Source: Arion vulgaris (lineage: Eukaryota; Mollusca; Gastropoda; Stylommatophora; Arionidae). From it: a stretch of DNA of 64,000 nt. The position numbers and the translations under genes are program-made. The number at the start of each line of letters is the position of its first letter. The first letter of the stretch is position 1. Shown here piece after piece: positions 44,582 through 59,044 of this stretch. The notes below the pieces were generated by a model, which was not told where the DNA came from, did no database searches, and was given only the letters and a program-made list of their open reading frames with translations. Location: NCBI GenBank assembly GCA_020796225.1, contig CM036761.1, positions 35,166,928 to 35,230,927 on the forward strand, given 5' to 3'.

Positions 44582-47500
44582 AGAGTGGAAAATGACTAAA
44601 GATATAGAAAGCAAGTTGAATGCATTTGAAAGTAGATGTCTAAGCAAAAAATGAACATAACATATGCCAGCGAGAGTTGGAAAATGACTAAAGATATGGA
44701 AAGCAAGTTGAATGCATTTGAAAGTAGATATCTAAGCAAAAAATGAACATAACATATGCCACGAGAGGTGGAAAATGACTAAAGATATAGAAAGCAAGTT
44801 GAATGCATTTGAAAGTAGATATCTAAGCAAAATATGAACATAAAATATGCCAGCGAGAGTTGGAAAATGACTAAAGATATAGAAAGCAAGTTGAATGCAT
44901 TTGAAAGTAGATATCTAAGCAAATAATGAACATAATATATGCCAGCAGAGTTGGAAAATGACTAAAGATATAGAAAGCAAGTTGAATGCATTTGAAAGTA
45001 GATATCTAAGCAAAAATGAACATAATATATGCCAGCGAGTTGGAAAATGACTAAAGATATAGAAAGCAAGTTGAATGCATTTGAAAGTAGATGTCTAAGC
45101 AAAAATAGAACATAATATATGCCAGCAGAGTTGGAAAATGACTAAAGATATAGAAAGCAAGTTGAATGCATTTGAAAGTAGATATCTAAGCAAAAAATGA
45201 ATATAATATATGCCAGCGAGAGGTGGAAAATGACTAAAGATATAGAAAGCAAGTTGAATGCATTTGAAAGTAGATATCTAAGCAAAATATGAACATAAAA
45301 TATGCCAGCAGAGTTGGAAAATGACTAAAGATATAGAAAGCAAGTTGAATGCATTTGAAAGTAGATATCTAAGCAAAAAATGAACATAACATATGCCAGC
45401 GAGAGGTGGAAAATGACTAAAGATATAGAAAGCAAGTTGAATGCATTTGAAAGTAGATATCTAAGCAAAATATGAACATAAAATATGCCAGGAGTTGGAA
45501 AATGACTAAAGATATAGAAAGCAAGTTGAATGCATTTGAAAGTAGATATCTAAGCAAAATATGAACATAAAATATGCCAGCGAGTTGGAAAATGACTAAA
45601 GATATAGAAAGCAAGTTGAATGCATTTGAAAGTAGATATCTAAGCAAATAATGAACATAATATATGCCAGCGAGAGTTGGAAAATGACTAAAGATATAGA
45701 AAGCAAGTTGAATGCATTTGAAAGTAGATATCTAAGCAAAAAATGAACATAACATATGCCAGCGAGAGTTGGAAAATGACTAAAGATATAGAAAGCAAGT
45801 TGAATGCATTTGAAAGTAGATATCTAAGCAAAAATGAACATAACATATGCCAGCGAGGTTGGAAAATGACTAAAGATATAGAAAGCAAGTTGAATGCATT
45901 TGAAAGTAGATATCTAAGCAAAAATGAATATAATTTAGGCCAGCAGAGTTGGAAAATGACTAAAGATATAGAAAGCAAGTTGAATGCATTTGAAAGTAGA
46001 TATCTAAGCAAAAAAATGAACATAAAATATGCCAGCGAGAGTTGGAAAATGACTAAAGATATAGAAAGCAAGTTGAATGCATTTGAAAGTAGATATCTAA
46101 GCAAAAAATGAACATAAAATATGCCAGTGAGAGTTGGAAAATGACTAAAGATATAGAAAGCAAGTTGAATGCATTTGAAAGTAGATATCTAAGCAAAATA
46201 TGAACATAAAATATGCCAGCGAGAGTTGGAAAATGACTAAAGATATAGAAAGCAAGTTGAATGCATTTGAAAGTAGATATCTAAGCAAATAATGAACATA
46301 ATATATGCCAGAGAGTTGGAAAATGACTAAAGATATAGAAAGCAAGTTGAATGCATTTGAAAGTAGATATCTAAGCAAAAAATGAACATAATATATGCCA
46401 GCGAGAGTTGGAAAGAGACTAAAGATATAGAAAGCAAGTTGAATGCATTTGAAAGTAGATATCTAAGCAAACAATGAACATAATATATCCAGCGAGAGTT
46501 GGAAAATAACTAAAGATATAGAAAGCAAGTTGAATGCATTTGCAAGTAGATATCTAAGCAAAAACTGAACATAAAATATGCCAGCGAGAGTTGGAAAATG
46601 ACTAAAGATATAGAAAGCAAGTTGAATGCATTTGAAAGTAGATGTCTAAGCAAAAAATGAACATAACATATGCCAGCGAGTGTTGAAAATGACTAAAGAT
46701 ATAGAAAGCAAGTTGAATGCATTTGAAAGTAGATATCTAAGCAAAAAATGAACATAACATATGCCAGCGAGAGTTGGAAAATGACTAAAGATATAGAAAG
46801 CAAGTTGAATGCATTTGAAAGTAGATATCTAAGCAAAAATGAACATAATATATGCCAGCGAGAGGTGAAAATGACTAAAGATATAGAAAGCAAGTTGAAT
46901 GCATTTGAAAGTAGATATCTAAGCAAAAAATGAATATAATATAGGCCAGCGAGAGTTGGAAAATGACTAAAGATATAGAAAGCAAGTTGAATGCATTTGA
47001 AAGTAGATATCTAAGCAAAAAATGAACATAAAATATGCCAGCGAGAGTTGGAAAATGACTAAAGATATAGAAAGCAAGTTGAATGCATTTGAAAGTAGAT
47101 ATCTAAGCAAAAAATGAACATAAAATATGCCAGTGAGAGTTGGAAAATGACTAAAGATATAGAAAGCAAGTTGAATGCATTTGAAAGTAGATATCTAAGC
47201 AAAAATGAACATAAAATATGCCAGCAGAGTTGGAAAATGACTAAAGATATAGAAAGCAAGTTGAATGCATTTGAAAGTAGATATCTAAGCAAAAATGAAC
47301 ATAAAATATCAGGAGTTGAAAATGACTAAAGATATAGAAAGCAAGTTGAATGCATTTGAAAGTAGATATCTAAGCAAAAAATGAACATAAAATATGCCAG
47401 CGAGTTGAAAAATGACTAAAGATATAGAAAGCAAGTTGAATGCATTTGAAAGTAGATATCTAAGCAAAAAATGAACATAACATATGCCAGCGAGAGTTGG

Positions 47501-50500
47501 AAAATGACTAAAGAATATAGAAAGCAAGTTGAATGCATTTGAAAGTAGATATCTAAGCAAAAATGAACATAACATATGCCAGGGAGTTGGAAATGACTAA
47601 AGATATAGAAAGCAAGTTGAATGCATTTGAAAGTAGATATCTAAGCAAAAAATGAACATGATATATCCAGCTGAGAGTTGGAAAATACTAAAGATATGAA
47701 AGCAATTGAATGCATTTGAAAGTAGATATCTACAAAAATGAATCATAAAATATGCCAGCGAGTTGGAATGACTAGATATAGAAAGCAAGTTGAATGCATT
47801 TGAAGTAGATATCTAAGCAAAAATGAACATAATATATCCAGCTGAGTTGGAAAATATAAAGTATGATAAGCAAGTTGAATGCATTTGAAAGTAGATATCT
47901 AACAAAAATGAACATAAAATATGCACGAGTTGGAAAATGACTAAAGATATAGAAAGCAAGTTGAATGCATTTGAAAGTAGATGTCTAAGCAAAAATGAAC
48001 ATAATATATATCCAGCAGTTGGAAAATGACTAAAGATATAAAGCAAGTTGAATGCATTTGAAAGTAATTCTAAGCAAAAATGAACATAACATATCCAGCG
48101 AGATTGGAAAATGACTAAAGATATAGAAAGCAAGTTGAATGCATTTGAAAGTAGATATCTAAGCAAAAAATGAACTATAACATATCAGCAGAGTTGGAAA
48201 ATGACTAAAGATATAAAGCAGTTGAATGCATTTGAAAGTAGATATCTAACAAAAATAGATAAATATGCCAGCGAGAGTTGGAAATGACTAAAGATATAGA
48301 AAGCAAGTTGAATGCATTTGAAGTAGATATCTAAGCAAATAATGACAAATATATGCCAGCTGAGGTTGGAAAATGACTAAAGATATATAAAGCAAGTTGA
48401 ATGCATTTGAAAGTAGATATCTAACAAAAATGAACATAAATATGCCAGTGAGAGTTGAAATGACTAAAGATATAAAGCAAGTTGAATGCATTTGAAAGTG
48501 ATATCTAAGCAAAAATGAACATAAATATGCCAAGGAGTTGGAAATGACTAAAGATATAAGCAAGTTGAATCATTTAAAGTAGATTCTAAGCAAAATGAAC
48601 ATAAATATGCCAGAGAGTTGGAAAATGACTAAAGATATAGAAAGCAAGTTGAATGCATTTGAAAGTAGATATCTAAGCAAAAAATGAATCATAAATATGC
48701 CAGCAGAGTTGGAAAATGACTAAAGATATAGAAAGCAAGTTGAATGCATTTGAAAGTAGATATCTAAGCAAAAAAATGAACATAAAATATGCCAGCGAGA
48801 GTTGGAAAATGACTAAAGATATAGAAGCAAGTTGAATGCATTTGAAAGTAGATATCTAAGCAAAAATGAACATAAATATGCCACGAGAGTTGGAAAATGA
48901 CTAAAGATATAGAAAGCAAGTTGAATGCATTTGAAAGTAGATATCTAAGCAAAAAATGAACATAACATATGCCAGCGAGAGTTGGAAAATGACTAAAGAT
49001 ATAGAAAGCAAGTTGAATGCATTTGAAAGTAGATATCTAAGCAAAATATGAACATAAATATGCCAGCGAGGTTGGAAAATGACTAAAGATATAGAAAGCA
49101 AGTTGAATGCATTTGAAAGTAGATATCTAACAAAAATGAACATAATATATGCCAGGAGAGTTGGAAAATGACTAAAGATATAGAAAGCAAGTTGAATGCA
49201 TTTGAAAGTAGATATCTAAGCAAAAATGAACATAATATATGCCAGCAGAGTTGGAAAATGACTAAAGATATAGAAAGCAAGTTGAATGCATTTGAAAGTA
49301 GATATCTAAGCAAAAAAATGAACATAAAATATGCCAGCGAGAGTTGGAAAATGACTAAAGATATAGAAAGCAAGTTGAATGCATTTGAAAGTAGATATCT
49401 AAGCAAAATAGAACATAAATATGCCAGCGAGAGTTGGAAAATGACTAAAGATATAGAAAGCAAGTTGAATGCATTTGAAAGTAGATATCTAAGCAAAAAA
49501 TGAACATAACATATGCCAGCGAGAGTTGGAAAATGACTAAAGATATAGAAAGCAAGTTGAATGCATTTGAAAGTAGATATCTAAGCAAAAAATGAACATA
49601 ACATATGCCAGCGAGAGTTGGAAAATGACTAAAGATATAGAAAGCAAGTTGAATGCATTTGAAAGTAGATATCTAAGCAAAAAATGAACATAACATATGC
49701 CAGCGAGAGTTGGAAAATGACTAAAGATATAGAAAGCAAGTTGAATGCATTTGAAAGTAGATATCTAAGCAAAAATGAATATAATATAGCCAGCGAGAGT
49801 TGGAAAATGACTAAAGATATAGAAAGCAAGTTGAATGCATTTGAAAGTAGATATCTAAGCAAAAATGAACATAATATATGCCAGCAGAGTTGGAAAATGA
49901 CTAAAGATATAGAAAGCAAGTTGAATGCATTTGAAAGTAGATATCTAAGCAAAAAATGAACATAAAATATGCCAGTGAGAGTTGGAAAATGACTAAAGAT
50001 ATAGAAAGCAAGTTGAATGCATTTGAAAGTAGATATCTAACAAAAATGAACATAAAATATGCCAGCGAGAGTTGGAAAATGACTAAAGATATAGAAAGCA
50101 AGTTGAATGCATTTGAAAGTAGATATCTAAGCAAAAAAATGAACATAAAATATGCCAGCGAGAGTTGGAAAATGACTAAAGATATAGAAAGCAAGTTGAA
50201 TGCATTTGAAAGTAGATATCTAAGCAAAAAAATGAACATAAAATATGCCAGCGAGAGTTGGAAAATGACTAAAGATATAGAAAGCAAGTTGAATGCATTT
50301 GAAAGTAGATATCTAAGCAAAAAAATGAACATAAAATATGCCAGCGAGAGTTGGAAAATGACTAAAGATATAGAAAGCAAGTTGAATGCATTTGAAAGTA
50401 GATTCTAAGCAAAAATGAACATAATATATGCCAGCGGGGTTGGAAAATGACTAAAGATATAGAAAGCAAGTTGAATGCATTTGAAAGTAGATATCTAAGC

Positions 50501-53500
50501 AAAAATGAACATAAATATGCCAGCGAGAGGTTGGAAAATGACTAAAGATATAGAAAGCAAGTTGAATGCATTTGAAAGTAGATATCTAAGCAAAATATGA
50601 ACATAAAATATGCCAGCGAGAGTTGGAAAATGACTAAAGATATAGAAAGCAAGTTGAATGCATTTGAAAGTAGATATCTAAGCAAATAATGAACATAATA
50701 TATGCCAGCGAGAGTTGGAAAATGACTAAAGATATAGAAAGCAAGTTGAATGCATTTGAAAGTAGATATCTAAGCAAAAATGAACATAATATATGCCAGC
50801 AGAGTTGGAAAATGACTAAAGATATAGAAAGCAAGTTGAATGCATTTGAAAGTAGATATCTAAGCAAAAATGAACATAAATATGCCAGCGAGAGTTGGAA
50901 AATGACTAAAGATATAGAAAGCAAGTTGAATGCATTTGAAAGTAGATATCTAAGCAAAAAATGAACATAATATATGCCAGCGAGAGTTGGAAAATGACTA
51001 AAGATATAGAAAGCAAGTTGAATGCATTTGAAAGTAGATATCTAAGCAAAAAATGAACATAAATATGCCAGGAGAGTTGGAAAATGACTAAAGATATAGA
51101 AAGCAAGTTGAATGCATTTGAAAGTAGATATCTAAGCAAAAAATGAACATAACATATGCCAGCGAGAGTTGGAAAATGACTAAAGATATAGAAAGCAAGT
51201 TGAATGCATTTGAAAGTAGATATCTAAGCAAAAAATGAATATAATATAGGCCAGCGAGAGTTGGAAAATGACTAAAGATATAGAAAGCAAGTTGAATGCA
51301 TTTGAAAGTAGATATCTAAGCAAAAAAATGAACATAAAATATGCCAGCGAGAGTTGGAAAATGACTAAAGATATAGAAAGCAAGTTGAATGCATTTGAAA
51401 GTAGATATCTAACAAAAAATGAACATAAAATATGCCAGGAGAGTTGGAAAATGACTAAAGATATAGAAAGCAAGTTGAATGCATTTGAAAGTAGATATCT
51501 AAGCAAAAATGAACATAAAATATGCCAGCAGAGTTGGAAAATGACTAAAGATATAGAAAGCAAGTTGAATGCATTTGAAAGTAGATATCTAAGCAAAAAT
51601 GAACATAATATATGCCAGCAGAGAGTTGGAAAATGACTAAAGATATAGAAAGCAAGTTGAATGCATTTGAAAGTAGATATCTAAGCAAAAATGAACATAA
51701 TATATGCCAGCGAGAGTTGGAAAAGACTAAAGATATAGAAAGCAAGTTGAATGCATTTGAAAGTAGATATCTAAGCAAAAATGAACATAATATATGCCAG
51801 CGAGAATTGGAAAATAACTAAAGATATAGAAAGCAAGTTGAATGCATTTGAAAGTAGATATCTAAGCAAAAACTGAACATAAAATATGCCAGCAGAGTTG
51901 GAAAATGACTAAAGATATAGAAAGCAAGTTGAATGCATTTGAAAGTAGATGTCTAAGCAAAAAATGAACATAACATATGCCAGGAGAGTTGGAAAATGAC
52001 TAAAGATATAGAAAGCAAGTTGAATGCATTTGAAAGTAGATATCTAAGCAAAAAATGAACATAACATATGCCAGCGAGAGTTGGAAAATGACTAAAGATA
52101 TAGAAGCAAGTTGAATGCATTTGAAAGTAGATATCTAAGCAAAAAATGAACATAACATATGCCAGCGAGAGTTGGAAAATGACTAAAGATATAGAAAGCA
52201 AGTTGAATGCATTTGAAAGTAGATATCTAACAAAAATGAACATAAATATGCCAGTGAGAGTTGGAAAATGACTAAAGATATATAAAGCAAGTTGAATGCA
52301 TTTGAAAGTAGATATCTAAGCAAAAATGAACATAAATATGCCAGCAGAGTTGGAAAATGACTAAAGATATAGAAAGCAAGTTGAATGCATTTGAAAGTAG
52401 ATATCTAAGCAAATAATGAACATAATATATGCCAGCGAGAGTTGGAAAATGACTAAAGATATAGAAAGCAAGTTGAATGCATTTGAAAGTAGATATCTAA
52501 GCAAAAAATGAACATAATATATGCCAGCGAGAGTTGGAAAGAGACTAAAGATATAGAAAGCAAGTTGAATGCATTTGAAAGTAGATATCTAAGCAAACAA
52601 TGAACATAATATATAGCCAGAGAGTTGGAAAATTACTAAAGATATAGAAAGCAAGTTGAATGCATTTGAAAGTAGATATCTAAGCAAAAACTGAACATAA
52701 AATATGCCAGCGAGAGTTGGAAAATGACTAAAGATATAGAAAGCAAGTTGAATGCATTTGAAAGTAGATGTCTAAGCAAAAAATGAACATAATATATGCC
52801 AGCGAGAGTTGGAAAATGACTAAAGATATAGAAAGCAAGTTGAATGCATTTGAAAGTAGATATCTAAGCAAAAAATGAACATAACATATGCCAGCGAGAG
52901 TTGGAAAATGACTAAAGATATAGAAAGCAAGTTGAATGCATTTGAAAGTAGATATCTAAGCAAAAATGAACATAACATATGCCAGCGAGTTGGAAAATGA
53001 CTAAAGATATAGAAAGCAAGTTGAATGCATTTGAAAGTAGATATCTAAGCAAAAAATGAATATAATATAGGCCAGCGAGAGTTGGAAAATGACTAAAGAT
53101 ATAGAAAGCAAGTTGAATGCATTTGAAAGTAGATATCTAAGCAAAAATAACATAAAATATGCCAGCGAGAGTTGGAAAATGACTAAAGATATAGAAAGCA
53201 AGTTGAATGCATTTGAAAGTAGATATCTAGCAAAAATGAACATAAAATATGCCAATGAGAGTTGGAAAATGACTAAAGATATAGAAAGCAAGTTGAATGC
53301 ATTTGAAAGTAGATATCTAAGCAAAAAAATGAACATAAAATATGCCAGCGAGAGTTGGAAAATGACTAAAGATATAGAAAGCAAGTTGAATGCATTTGAA
53401 AGTAGATATCTAAGCAAAAAAATGAACATAAAATATGCCAGCGAGAGTTGGAAAATGACTAAAGATATAGAAAGCAAGTTGAATGCATTTGAAAGTAGAT

Positions 53501-56500
53501 ATCTAAGCAAAAAATGAACATAAAATATGCCAGCGAGAGTTGAAAATGACTAAAGATATAGAAAGCAAGTTGAATGCATTTGAAAGTAGATATCTAAGCA
53601 AAAAATGAACATAACATATGCCAGCGAGAGTTGGAAAATGACTAAAGATATAGAAAGCAAGTTGAATGCATTTGAAAGTAGATATCTAAGCAAAAAATGA
53701 ACATAACATATGCCAGCGAGAGTTGGAAAATGACTAAAGATATAGAAAGCAAGTTGAATGCATTTGAAAGTAGATATCTAAGCAAAAAATGAACATAATA
53801 TATGCCAGCGAGAGTTGGAAAATGACTAAAGATATAGAAAGCAAGTTGAATGCATTTGAAAGTAGATATCTAAGCAAAAATGAATATAAAATATGCCAGC
53901 GAGAGTTGGAAAATGACTAAAGATATAGAAAGCAAGTTGAATGCATTTGAAAGTAGATATCTAAGCAAAAAATGAACATAATATATGCCAGCGAGAGTTG
54001 GAAAATAACTAAAGATATAGAAAGCAAGTTGAATGCATTTGAAAGTAGATATCTAAGCAAAAACTGAACATAAAATATGCCAGGAGAGTTGGAAAATGAC
54101 TAAAGATATAGAAAGCAAGTTGAATGCATTTGAAAGTAGATGTCTAAGCAAAAAATGAACATAATATATGCCAGCGAGAGTTGGAAAATGACTAAAGATA
54201 TAGAAAGCAAGTTGAATGCATTTGAAAGTAGATATCTAAGCAAAAAATGAACATAACATATGCCAGCGAGAGTTGGAAAATGACTAAAGATATAGAAAGC
54301 AAGTTGAATGCATTTGAAAGTAGATATCTAAGCAAAAAATGAACATAACATATGCCAGCGAGAGTTGGAAAATGACTAAAGATATAGAAAGCAAGTTGAA
54401 TGCATTTGAAAGTAGATATCTAAGCAAAAATGAATATAATAATAGCCAGCGAGAGTTGGAAAATGACTAAAGATATAGAAAGCAAGTTGAATGCATTTGA
54501 AAGTAGATATCTAAGCAAATAATGAACATAATATATGCCAGCAGAGTTGGAAAATGACTAAAGATATAGAAAGCAAGTTGAATGCATTTGAAAGTAGATA
54601 TCTAAGCAAAAAATGAACATAAAATATGCCAGTGAGAGTTGGAAAATGACTAAAGATATAGAAAGCAAGTTGAATGCATTTGAAAGTAGATATCTAAGCA
54701 AAAAAATGAACATAAAATATGCCAGCGAGAGTTGGAAAATGACTAAAGATATAGAAAGCAAGTTGAATGCATTTGAAAGTAGATATCTAAGCAAAAAAAT
54801 GAACATAAAATATGCCAGCGAGAGTTGGAAAATGACTAAAGATATAGAAAGCAAGTTGAATGCATTTGAAAGTAGATATCTAAGCAAAAAATGAATATAA
54901 TATAGGCCAGCGAGAGTTGGAAAATGACTAAAGATATAGAAAGCAAGTTGAATGCATTTGAAAGTAGATATCTAAGCAAAAAAATGAACATAAAATATGC
55001 CAGCGAGAGTTGAAAAATGACTAAAGATATAGAAAGCAAGTTGAATGCATTTGAAAGTAGATATCTAAGCAAACAATGAACATAAATATGCCAGCGAGAG
55101 TTGGAAAATGACTAAAGATATAGAAATCAAGTTGAATGCATTTGAAAGTAGATGTCTAAGCAAAAATGAACATAAAATGGAACGAATTGAAGAAGTATGA
55201 ACAGAAATTTGGTCAACTATAGTAACAACTGATTATAGAGGGAGAACTGATGAGAATAAAAATTTGGGACATACCTTGAGAAGAAAATGTCTGATAACCA
55301 CAGAGTTAACATGTAGAAAGGAGACATGGAATATTTGAGTAATACCTTGAGAAAAATGACTGATCAACCACGAGTAACAACTGTATAAGAGAGACATGGA
55401 ATATTTGGACGTACCTTAAGAAAAATGGACATGAATATGACCATGAGTTGAAACTGATTAAAGATATGACAAGTGGAATGCATTTGAAAGAATACTCTAG
55501 CAAAAATGAACATAAATATGCCACGAGTGAAAACTGACTAAAGATATAGAAAGCAAGTTGAATGCATTTGAAAGTAGATATCTAACAAATAATGAACATA
55601 TATATATGCCAGGAGAGTTGAAAATGACTAAAGATATAGAAAGCAAGTTGAATGCATTGAAAGTAGATATCTAGCAAAAATGAACATAATATAGCCAAGG
55701 AGTGAAAGAGACTAAAGATAGAGAAGAATGTTGGAATCTTGAAAGATAGATTCTAGCAAACAATGAACATAATATATGCAGAGTTGGAAAATAACTAAAG
55801 ATATAGAAAGCAAGTTGAATGCATTTGAAAGTAGATATCTAAGCAAAAACTGAACATAAAATATGCCAGCGAGAGTTGGAAAATGACTAAAGATATAGAA
55901 AGCAAGTTGAATGCATTTGAAAGTAGATGTCTACAAAAATGAACATAATATATGCCAGCGAGAGTTGGAAAATGACTAAAGATATAGAAAGCAAGTTGAA
56001 TGCATTTGAAAGTAGATATCTAGCAAAAATGAACATAACATATGCCAGCGAGAGTTGGAAAATGACTAAAGATATAGAAAGGTTGAATGATTTGAAAGTA
56101 GATATCTACAAAAATGAACATAACATATGCCAGAGAGTTGGAAAATGACTAAAGATATGAAGAAGTTGAATGCATTTGAAAGTAGATATCTACAAAAATG
56201 AAATAAAATATGCCAGTGAGAGTTGGAAATGACTAAAGATATAGAAAGCAAGTTGAATGCATTTGAAGTAGATATCTACAAAATATGAACATAAAATATG
56301 CCAGCGAGTTGGAAAATGACTAAAGATATAGAAAGCAAGTTGAATGCATTTGAAAGTAGATATCTAAGCAAATAATGAACATAATATATGCCAGCGAGAG
56401 TTGGAAAATGACTAAAGATATAGAAAGCAAGTTGAATGATTTGAAAGTAGATATCTACAAAAATGAACATAATATATGCCAGCGAGAGTTGGAAAGAGAC

Positions 56501-59030
56501 TAAAGATATAGAAAGCAAGTTGAATGCATTTGAAAGTAGATATCTACAAACAATGAACATAATATATGCCAGCGAGAGTTGAAAATAACTAAAGATATAG
56601 AAGCAAGTTGAATGCATTTGAAAGTAGATATCTACAAAACTGAACATAAAATATGCCAGGAGTTGGAAAATGACTAAAGATATAGAAAGCAAGTTGAATG
56701 CATTTGAAAGTAGATGTCTAAGCAAAAAATGAACATAATATATGCCAGCGAGAGTTGGAAAATGACTAAAGATATAGAAAGCAAGTTGAATGCATTTGAA
56801 AGTAGATATCTAACAAAAATGAACATAAATATGCCAGCGAGAGTTGGAAAATGACTAAAGATATAGAAAGAAGTTGAATGCATTTGAAAGTAGATATCTA
56901 CAAAAATGAACATAACATATGCCACGAGAGTTGGAAAATGACTAAAGATATAGAAAGCAAGTTGAATGCATTTGAAAGTAGATATCTACAAAAATGAATA
57001 TAATATAGGCCAAGGAGAGTTGGAAAATGACTAAAGATATAGAAAGCAAGTTGAATGCATTTGAAAGTAGATATCTAAGCAAAAATGAACATAAAATATG
57101 CCAAAGAGTTGAAAATGACTAAAGATATAGAAAGCAAGTTGAATGCATTTGAAAGTAGATATCTACAAAAATGAACATAAAATATGCCAATGAGAGTTGA
57201 AAATGACTAAAGATATAGAAAGCAAGTTGAATGCATTTGAAAGTAGATATCTACAAAAATGAACATAAAATATCCAGCGAGAGTTGGAAAATGACTAAAG
57301 ATATAGAAAGCAAGTTGAATGCATTTGAAAGTAGATATCTACAAAAATGAACATAAAATATGCCAGCGAGAGTTGGAAAATGACTAAAGATATAGAAAGC
57401 AAGTTGAATGCATTTGAAAGTAGATATCTAAAAATGAACATAAAATATGCCAGCGAGAGTTGAAAATGACTAAAGATATAGAAAGCAAGTTGAATGCATT
57501 TGAAAGTAGATATCTAGCAAAAATGAACATAACATATGCCAGCGAGAGTTGGAAAATGACTAAAGATATAGAAAGAGTTGAATGCATTTGAAAGTAGATA
57601 TCTACAAAAATGAAATAACATATGCCAGCGAGAGTTGGAAAATGACTAAAGATATAGAAAGCAAGTTGAATGCATTTGAAAGTAGATATCTACAAAAATG
57701 AACATAATATATGCCAGCGAGAGTTGGAAAATGACTAAAGATATAGAAAGCAAGTTGAATGCATTTGAAAGTAGATATCTACAAAAATGAAATAAAATAT
57801 GCCAGCAGAGTTGGAAAATGACTAAAGATATAGAAAGCAAGTTGAATGCATTTGAAAGTAGATATCACAAAAATGAAATAATATATGCAAAGGAGAGTTG
57901 GAAAATAACTAAAGATATAGAAGCAAGTTGAATGCATTTGAAAGTAGATATCTACAAAACTGAACATAAAATATGCCAGCGAGAGTTGGAAAATGACTAA
58001 AGATATAGAAAGCAAGTTGAATGCATTTGAAAGTAGATGTCTACAAAAATGAACATAATATATGCCAGGAGAGTTGGAAAATGACTAAAGATATAGAAAG
58101 CAAGTTGAATGCATTTGAAAGTAGATATCTAAGCAAAATAACATAACATATGCCAGCAAGAGTTGGGAAATGACTAAAGATATAGAAAGCAAGTTGAATG
58201 CATTTGAAAGTAGATATCTACAAAAATGAACATAACATATGCCAGGAGAGTTGGAAATGACTAAAGAATAGAAAAGTTGAATGCATTTGAAAGTAGATAT
58301 CTACAAAAATGAATATAATATAGGCCAGCGAGAGTTGGAAAATGACTAAAGATATAGAAAGCAAGTTGAATGCATTTGAAAGTAGATATCTAAGCAAATA
58401 ATGAACATAATATATGCCAGCGAGAGTTGGAAATGACTAAAGATATAGAAAGCAAGTTGAATGCATTTGAAAGTAGATATCTAAGCAAAAAATGAACATA
58501 AAATATGCCAGTGAGAGTTGGAAAATGACTAAAGATATAGAAAGCAAGTTGAATGCATTTGAAAGTAGATATCTACAAAAATGAACATAAAATATGCCAG
58601 CGAGAGTTGGGAAATGACTAAAGATATAGAAAGCAAGTTGAATGATTTGAAAGTAGATATCTACAAAAATGAACATAAAATATGCCAGCGAGAGTTGGAA
58701 AATGATAAAGATATAGAAAGCAAGTTGAATGCATTTGAAAGTAGATATCTACAAAAATGAATATAATATAGCCAGGAGAGTTGAAAATGACTAAAGATAT
58801 AGAAAGCAAGTTGAATGCATTTGAAAGTAGATATCTAACAAAAATGAACATAAAATATGCCAGCGAGAGTTGAAAATGACTAAAGATATAGAAAGCAAGT
58901 TGAATGCATTTGAAAGTAGATATCTAAGCAAACAATGAACATAACATATGCCAGCGAGAGTTGGAAAATGACTAAAGATATAGAAATCAAGTTGAATGCA
59001 TTTGAAAGTAGATGTCTAAGCAAAAAATGA
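44582..59030 (+). repeat. ~92-bp array from LINE-B coding sequence, ~155 units
   Basis: The unit encodes TYASESWKMTKDIESKLNAF then ESRYLSKKMNI. It runs from CATATGCCAGCGAGAGTTGG through AAGCAAGTTGAATGCATTTG to AAGCAAAAAATGAACATAA. Lengths of 90-93 bp come from indels in the A run and at GCGAGAG, so frames persist only in runs of 93-bp units (for example 50040-50400, 53240-53510). The order of diagnostic variants recurs (see findings). It is interrupted at ~55170-55440 by a noisy piece of the 76-bp array. Confidence 0.95.
55170..55440 (+). repeat. noisy 92/76-bp array junction inside the 92-bp array
   Basis: AAAATGGAACGAATTGAAGA, then GGTCAAC, AGTAACAAC, GGACATACCTTGAGAAG and three or four imperfect 76-bp-type units. 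This repeats, with many deletions, the junction seen cleanly at 59030-59300. The 92-bp units then resume. Confidence 0.8.
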
Positions 59031-59044
59031 ACATAAAATGGAAC

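Noticed and set aside
45688..54894. Many 60-170-codon frames on both strands
   Set aside because: These are runs of 93-bp units in the LINE-B-derived array. The plus frame keeps the old LINE peptide, the minus frame is its shadow, and 90-92-bp units constantly break the frame.
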